DNA of 64,000 nucleotides from NCBI RefSeq assembly GCF_009604405.1, contig NZ_WEGK01000020.1:60924-124923 (forward strand), in the 5' to 3' direction. Under the pieces are notes generated by a model, which was given only the letters and a program-made list of their open reading frames with translations, was not told the origin of the DNA and searched no databases. Shown here one piece after another: positions 59,373-64,000 of this stretch. A program made the translations under genes and the position numbers. Each line of letters starts with the position of its first letter. Position 1 is the first letter of the stretch. Origin of the DNA: Nocardia macrotermitis. Its GTDB lineage: Bacteria; Actinomycetota; Actinomycetes; Mycobacteriales; Mycobacteriaceae.

Positions 59373-60617
59373 TCATGCAATCAATGTCGCCGGCTCGGTT
59401 TCCGCGGCTGCCAAGGTCGGCTCGAGGATGTTTTCGGCCAAGAAATGCACTACATCGACAACTACACCATCGCCAGCGAGATGATATGTGTCGTTATATT
59501 TATCGGGCTTTTTGTAGTCGTCTTCCAGACCCATGAGGCGAGTTACTTCGAGAGGGGATAGAAGACGTGAACGAACCTTGCCTTTCTGAATCACCAAAAT
59601 AGTTTGGCGGCTGCTGCCCCCGGTGGGGGTTCGTAGACATCCGGCGATATTGTCGAAACGGACCTCTGCGCGTTGAATATTTTTCCTTCTAGATTTTCCA
59701 TCGATAACTACGATCTCACCTTCGGGGCGCATGCGTTTATATACGGTAGCAACCTGCCGAGAGCCGTCCTCGGTTTGCAGTTGCGCCTCGGATACCTTCT
59801 TCTTGCTGGTTTCACTCATTAGACGGAAGAGCGCTTCAGTTTCCTTGCTAGTGTGCCAGGAAACCCCTTCGGGGTTGTCTTTCTTTTCGATCAGTGCCTC
59901 TAGGTTTTTGAACACTGGTCGCTGCGTAGGGGGGGCTGGAAGACTCCACCAGATCCATCTCTTGTCGATCTCTTCCAATGCCTGGCCCAGTCTATCGTGC
60001 GCCGTGACAAGCGATTTCGGATGCCAATACCTACTTGGCGTATCTACCTGGAGATCGGCAGGAATGGGTACCGACTCGTGAATGGCGATAATGAACAGCC
60101 GAGGGCGTGATTGTGGCACCCAGTGTACTGCATCTACGATCACAGCTCCGAAACGGTAATTACCGTCGGAGAGGTGGCGGCCTAGTTCGACAAAATCGCG
60201 GCCGTCGTTTTTCCCCTCGCTATTTTTTCCTGCTGTCAGTGCGCCGACGACATTTTCGAGCACGACCATCTTGGGTGCGCGTCCCACTGTTTTCAGAGAC
60301 TCGATTTGCTTCCAAAAGGCTCGGAATGTACCGGAACGCTCGCCGTTCAGGCCGGCACCTGAGCCAGCGAGAGAGAGATCCTGGCAGGGGAACGACGCCC
60401 ATGCCAGGTCGGCGCGTTGTGTGTCAAGCTTCCTCGTCAATTCCTTCAGGGTCAACTCCGCTACATCGCCCAGGTGCAGTTCGCTCGCTCCCCAGTTCTG
60501 TTCGTAGCTTTTTGTCTTCTTGGGATCGATATCGTTGGCAAGCAGACACGCCCACCCGTCACCGAGACCGGCCCGCGCCATCCCTCCACCAGCGAAGAAC
60601 TCATAGAAGTTCGGCAT
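59373..60617 (-). CDS. C5 cytosine DNA methyltransferase
   Basis: A 414-aa m5C methyltransferase. The ordered motifs are I FYEFFAGGGMARAGLG, IV FPCQDLSLAGSGAGLNGERSG (catalytic Cys 78), VI VVLENVVG, VIII HWVPQSRPRLFIIA, and the C-terminal motifs IX-X with RLLSPLEVTRLMGLEDDY and YHLAGDGVVVDVVHFLAENI. The target-recognition region is between VIII and IX. ATG 60617 has an AAGGAG site. It is the first gene of the R-M-V operon. GC content is near 55 percent, well below the window average. The recognition sequence is unknown; CCGCGG is a guess from the nuclease family. Confidence 0.95.
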   Translation of the reverse strand: MPNFYEFFAGGGMARAGLGDGWACLLANDIDPKKTKSYEQNWGASELHLGDVAELTLKELTRKLDTQRADLAWASFPCQDLSLAGSGAGLNGERSGTFRAFWKQIESLKTVGRAPKMVVLENVVGALTAGKNSEGKNDGRDFVELGRHLSDGNYRFGAVIVDAVHWVPQSRPRLFIIAIHESVPIPADLQVDTPSRYWHPKSLVTAHDRLGQALEEIDKRWIWWSLPAPPTQRPVFKNLEALIEKKDNPEGVSWHTSKETEALFRLMSETSKKKVSEAQLQTEDGSRQVATVYKRMRPEGEIVVIDGKSRRKNIQRAEVRFDNIAGCLRTPTGGSSRQTILVIQKGKVRSRLLSPLEVTRLMGLEDDYKKPDKYNDTYHLAGDGVVVDVVHFLAENILEPTLAAAETEPATLIA

Positions 60618-60979
60618 CAGTCTCCTTGTGTCATGCCCTGGTCAGGGACAGCGGGCCGTGCATAGTCGCCTGTTCGAGACCCCGGTACGGCTCCTGTGGG
60701 AGGTCTCCTCCTCGGGATTACAGCAGTGTAATTACCTGCCAAACCCGAGTTGTAGCGTACCGCCAGGGTGTGACATGTCCGGTGATCAATCATCTGAGCA
60801 GCAGACTATCGGGCAGGTGGTGTGGACCAGTTCATCATCGGTTGCTCGGGTGGACAGGCGGACTTTGTGGCTCGTGCCAACGGTCCGGCCGCCGAGTACG
60901 GTGACCGTTTCCAAACATCTGTCAACATCTATCGCGAAAGTCGCACCCCGGCCGCAGGTCTACGGACCGATGAGGATAG

Positions 60980-61150
60980 CTCAGTGACCAGGAGTGCGTC
61001 GAGGTCGAACCGGCCGGAGTGCAGAGTGGTGGTGAAGGCGTCCCAGGCGGTGGGGTGAAGATCCGAGCTGGCCGATGGGGTTGGTGGAATCGGGGACGCC
61101 TCGGCCCGATCCACGCGAATCCCAACCGACACATGAGGTTTCGTGGTGCG
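60980..61150 (-). pseudogene. decayed DUF397 gene
   Basis: One minus-strand frame reads HPTAWDAFTTTLHSGRFDLD, the typical end of DUF397 proteins (W-x-x-F-x-x-x-x-x-x-G-x-F-D). Just upstream, in a second frame, SCVGWDSRGSGRG and PDSTNP resemble the (V)xVRDSKDPxGP centre. The frame change and the absent N-terminus make it a remnant. DUF397 genes normally follow Xre regulators in actinobacteria; none is left here. Confidence 0.6.
61005..61024. repeat. direct repeat, right end of the R-M island
   Basis: TCGAACCGGCCGGAGTGCAG, one mismatch from the left copy at 58084. It lies within the DUF397 C-terminal remnant. Confidence 0.8.
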
Positions 61151-61317
61151 GCTTCGACAATGGCCGATACCGTCGAGTCCGCGGCGAACCATCACCATCC
61201 GCCCCGCCCTCGCCAAAGACCTCGCCGCCCGCTTCATCGCCTGGCTGGAGAGCGCCGTACGCGCGAGCCGCACCCCGCCCACGGTTCCGCGAACGGGGTG
61301 CGTCCGATAACGCCGGC

Positions 61318-62958
61318 TCAGTGACCTGGCAGGACGTGTTCTCCCGACTTGTCCGTGGACAGCGCCAGCGAGCTGATGTACTGGATTTCACCCTCGGGGC
61401 CGGGGATCGCGGAGGCGATCATGTCGGGGCGTTCGAAGTCGACGCCGGTGACGTGGCAGGTGAGGGTTTCGCCGGACGGGTTGCCGTGCTCGTCGAACAT
61501 CGGCAGGTCGATACCGTCGTCGGTGCGGCGCAGGTAGTAGCGGCCCTTGGTGAGCACGGCGGTGAGCGGGGTCAGCACGAAGGCCAGCACGACCGCGACG
61601 ATCGGTGAGTACGGCTTCAGGGTCTCCCCGAACGCCCCGAAGAATGTCAGGATGGACAGCACCGCCGCCGCGCCGAATCCGACCAGGCCGACCGGGTTGA
61701 AGTTGTACAGCATGCCGCGCCGGAATTCCGGCTGCTTCGGCGAGATCTTCAGCAGATATTTGTTGACCGCGATATCCGTTGCGACGGTGACGATCCAGGC
61801 GATACCGCAGTTGGCGTAGAAGCCCAGGATATTGTTCAGGAAGTCGAACATATTGGCTTCCATGAGAATCAGCGCGATCGTCAGATTCACGCCGAGGAAT
61901 ACCAGACGCCCCGGATAGGTCTTGGTGACGCGGGTGAAGGAGTTCGTCCACGCCAGCGAGCCCGAATACGCGTTGGTCACATTGATTTTGATCTGACTGA
62001 TCACCACGAGCACCACCGCGAGCGTCATCGCCAGCCAGCCCGGCACCATATCCCGGTAGATCTCCAGGAACTGATGCACCGGCTGATTCGCGATGGACTG
62101 CGCGCCCGGCAGATTCGCGATCAGATAGACCGCGAGGAAAAGTCCGACGACCTGTTTGATCGCACCGAAGATCACCCAGCCCGGTCCGGCCAGCAGCATC
62201 CAGCCCCACCATTTACGCTTGTTCTCCGGGGTTTTCGGCGGCATGAAACGCAGGTAATCGATCTGCTCGGCGATCTGCGCGATCAGCGACAGGCACACCC
62301 CCGCGGCCAGCAGCGCACCCGTGAGGCTCACCCCGCCGCCGTCCTTACCGCCGTAGGCGAAGAAGCTGTGCACCGAATCCGGGTGCCGCACCAGCAGGAA
62401 CGCGAACGGCAGCACCATCAGCAGCAACCACAGCGGCGTCGTCCAGACCTGGAGTTTGGCCAGCGTGTTCATGCCGTAGATGACCAGCGGGAAGATCAAC
62501 AGCGTGGACGCCAGATAACCCAGCCACAGCGGAATGTGCAGTCCCAGTTGCAATCCCTGCGCCATGATCGAACCCTCGGTGGCGAAGAAGATGAACGTGA
62601 ACGACGCGAACACCAGATTGGTGATCACCGACCCGTAGTAGCCGAATCCGCTGCCGCGGGTGATCAGATCCAGATCGATGTTGTAGCGCGCGGCATAGTA
62701 GGCCAGCGGAAATCCGGTCAGCATGATCACGACGGCGAAGATGCCGATACCGAGCAGGGCGTTACCGGTGCCGTTGGCGATACCGATATTCGCGCCGATG
62801 GAGAAATCGGCCAGATAGGCGATACCGCCGAGCGCCGAGACGCCGACCACCGCCGGACTCCATTTCCGATAACTGCGCGGCGCGAACCGCAACGTGTAGT
62901 CTTCCAGTGTTTCCTTCGTCGCGGTGGCTTGCACCCGGCGATCGTCGACGTCGACCAC
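61318..62958 (-). CDS. NCS1-family nucleobase permease with C-terminal tail
   Basis: A 546-aa transporter with about 12 membrane helices. YTLRFAPRSYRKWSPAVVGVSALGG and the LAYYAARYNIDLDLITRGSGFGYYGS segment mark the purine-cytosine/NCS1 family. It imports cytosine, purines, allantoin or a similar compound with cations. The last 75 residues are extra: a hydrophilic tail with ETLTCHVTGVDFERPD and EIQYISSLALSTD. I recall related permease-linked tails in which this region carries several Cys; here only one (Cys 501) remains. GTG 62958 follows GGGAG. It is a single-gene unit. Confidence 0.88.
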   Translation of the reverse strand: MVDVDDRRVQATATKETLEDYTLRFAPRSYRKWSPAVVGVSALGGIAYLADFSIGANIGIANGTGNALLGIGIFAVVIMLTGFPLAYYAARYNIDLDLITRGSGFGYYGSVITNLVFASFTFIFFATEGSIMAQGLQLGLHIPLWLGYLASTLLIFPLVIYGMNTLAKLQVWTTPLWLLLMVLPFAFLLVRHPDSVHSFFAYGGKDGGGVSLTGALLAAGVCLSLIAQIAEQIDYLRFMPPKTPENKRKWWGWMLLAGPGWVIFGAIKQVVGLFLAVYLIANLPGAQSIANQPVHQFLEIYRDMVPGWLAMTLAVVLVVISQIKINVTNAYSGSLAWTNSFTRVTKTYPGRLVFLGVNLTIALILMEANMFDFLNNILGFYANCGIAWIVTVATDIAVNKYLLKISPKQPEFRRGMLYNFNPVGLVGFGAAAVLSILTFFGAFGETLKPYSPIVAVVLAFVLTPLTAVLTKGRYYLRRTDDGIDLPMFDEHGNPSGETLTCHVTGVDFERPDMIASAIPGPEGEIQYISSLALSTDKSGEHVLPGH

Positions 62959-63079
62959 GTGAACTCCCTACTATCCCGGCCCGCGTGAACAGGCTCAGGG
63001 GTGAGAGTGGTTCGCGAATGTGCACCCGCGTTTGCCGGGCCGTTACGGATGGGTTACTTCACCCTCTCGGGTTGCGGGT

Positions 63080-63625
63080 TCAACAGTCCTCCGTGACAGC
63101 CTTGACGTACCCCGCGGATTGGTAGAGGAAGTTGTACGCCCACCGCCCGAACGAGATCGGCGGGTGCGCGTCCACCACGAGAATCTCACCGCCCCAGCAC
63201 TTCCCGAGCACATACCGCGCCCGCGACACGTGCGGGGTGAACGTCACCACGATCACCCGCCGCCACCGCCCCGCCCGCGCCCGCTCGGCCAACACCCGCC
63301 CCTCCCCGAGCGTCGTCCGCGGCTCCGGATCGAAACACTCCACCTCGACCCGATACCCACCGTGACAGATCCGATTCATCATCGGACTGCGCTCGTACGG
63401 GTCCGAGAACAACACCAGCGGCGCATACCCCTCGCTCGCCAGCCGCAACCCCAACTCCTCCCGCCCGTCGTGCGCCCCGCCCAACACCAGGACCGCATCC
63501 GCCCGCGCGGGCGAATCCACTTGCGGCCGAACATAAACCGGCCACAGCGCCACCACAGCGCCCGCGAGCAGGACGATCACGCCAACCGCAACCCACTTCG
63601 CCCTCGTCCCGCACCGCCGCGACAT
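63080..63625 (-). CDS. YdcF-like membrane-anchored protein (DUF218)
   Basis: 181 aa. One N-terminal membrane helix (WVAVGVIVLLAGAVVALW) is followed by a DUF218 domain: ADAVLVLGGAHDGREELGLRLASEG, PRTTLGEGRVLAERARAGRWRRVIVVTFTPHVSRARYVL, and a C-terminal YNFLYQSAGYVKA segment. The family binds SAM or handles envelope lipids/sugars (SanA, YdcF); the exact reaction is unknown. ATG 63625 is 6 nt after a TACGAT box, so the transcript is probably leaderless. Confidence 0.88.
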   Translation of the reverse strand: MSRRCGTRAKWVAVGVIVLLAGAVVALWPVYVRPQVDSPARADAVLVLGGAHDGREELGLRLASEGYAPLVLFSDPYERSPMMNRICHGGYRVEVECFDPEPRTTLGEGRVLAERARAGRWRRVIVVTFTPHVSRARYVLGKCWGGEILVVDAHPPISFGRWAYNFLYQSAGYVKAVTEDC

Positions 63626-63651
63626 CCGCCGATCGTAACCAGCGTGCTCAG

Positions 63652-63797
63652 TCGTCCCCGTAGATCAGGTAGTGCCGCACGATCTCCAGCAACTGTTCGC
63701 CCTGCGGCACACCGAGCCCGGTGCAGGCGTCCTAGCCCGCACCCGCCCGGTACGCGCACTCCCGGGCAGGGCGGCCACGGTGGCATCGGTCATCAGC
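63652..63797 (-). pseudogene. possible broken small gene
   Basis: An ATG at 63797 opens MTDATVAALPGSARTG but soon becomes Arg-rich. A different minus-strand frame, closed upstream by TAG, reads ACTGLGVPQGEQLLEIVRHYLIYGDD and stops at 63652. Joining them requires a frameshift, so this may be a decayed small gene, or chance. No family was recognised. The rest to 64000 shows nothing further. Confidence 0.3.
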
Positions 63798-64000
63798 GGA
63801 ATCTCCGTTCACACGAAATGCGAAGGAGCGCTGTCATTCTCGGAATCCCCCTCGCGACAGGACACCACCCTAGCCTGGATCTTGCGCCGGGCCTGCGGCC
63901 CGGCGTGATCGGGTTCGGATTGGTTGTTTGCCGCTGATCAGCGGCTTTCGGGCAATCTTGGGTGGCCCGGTCGGCGGGTTGGCCGCCGGGCTCCACGGGC

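Larger units (their letters stand above)
60618..61317. other. junction region right of the restriction-modification island
   Basis: 700 bases without an intact gene: the methyltransferase promoter region, then the DUF397 remnant and the right direct repeat. No RNA gene or further repeat was recognised. Confidence 0.5.

Noticed and set aside
58145..60617. CCGCGG avoidance as proof of the R-M specificity
   Set aside because: CCGCGG occurs many times in the window, for example near 394, so absence cannot be used; protection by methylation or another specificity remains open.

Overview
The window is high-GC actinobacterial DNA from a mycolic-acid-containing member of the Mycobacteriales; Nocardia, or less likely Rhodococcus, fits best. 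The evidence is the gene content. It holds counterparts of the M. tuberculosis Rv0224c-Rv0228/Rv0236c/Rv0236A block (methyltransferase, glycosyltransferase, membrane protein, DUF3068, acyltransferase, AftD, DUF2613). It also holds the htdX-fabG4/fadA2/fadE5 set with its TetR regulator, lpqI, a php-type lactonase and two DUF4185 arabinanase-like proteins. All identifications come from reading motifs; no database search was run.

Layout. 0.1-13.9 kb: a cell-envelope glycan block ending in the very large AftD arabinofuranosyltransferase, with a terminator after the DUF3068 gene and a 36-bp dyad upstream of DUF2613-aftD. 14-18.6 kb: isochorismate synthase, a universal stress protein, an ADP-ribosylglycohydrolase pair and a Phd/RelE-type toxin-antitoxin pair. 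18.6-25.6 kb: a CgeB-like glycosyltransferase bracketed by two copies of a hairpin repeat, then htdX-fabG4 diverging from fadA2, then GNAT, an htdX remnant and secreted proteins. 25.5-29 kb: an atypical P450, a lactonase, a Cys-rich mini-protein and a divergent AraC regulator. 29.2-31.8 kb: a DUF5685 protein with a Pro/Gly/Asn-rich stretch and a Cys-packed tail, divergent from an Xre regulator across twin palindromes. 31.9-38.8 kb: TetR, lpqI, 6-phosphogluconate dehydrogenase, DUF4185 and fadE5. 39-47.8 kb: a minisatellite, hydrolases, a methyltransferase, a second DUF4185, a MazF-like TA pair, a lipoprotein, a secreted lipase, AlkB and an FHA-like protein. 48 kb: tRNA-Gly(CCC) and a ketopantoate reductase. 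49.5-51.5 kb: an MbcTA-like RES/Xre pair beside a SLATT-type 2TM protein. 51.7-57 kb: a MymA-like operon (hydrolase, SDR, diiron protein, flavin monooxygenase) plus a MerR regulator. 57.2-61.3 kb: dcd, then a lower-GC restriction-modification-Vsr island between direct repeats and DUF397 debris. 61.3-64 kb: an NCS1 permease and a YdcF-like protein.

How the genes connect. Three promoters (fabG4/fadA2, the TetR gene itself, fadE5) share an inverted repeat of the form TTAC-N6-GTAA. This suggests one TetR regulon that gathers dehydrogenase, hydratase, reductase and thiolase into a dispersed fatty-acid cycle. AftD builds arabinan, while the two DUF4185 proteins probably trim it. Several genes have a TANNNT box only 6-7 nt before the start codon, which implies leaderless transcripts. 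Repeats are abundant: a coding hexanucleotide repeat in aftD, four intergenic minisatellites and a dispersed terminator-like hairpin.
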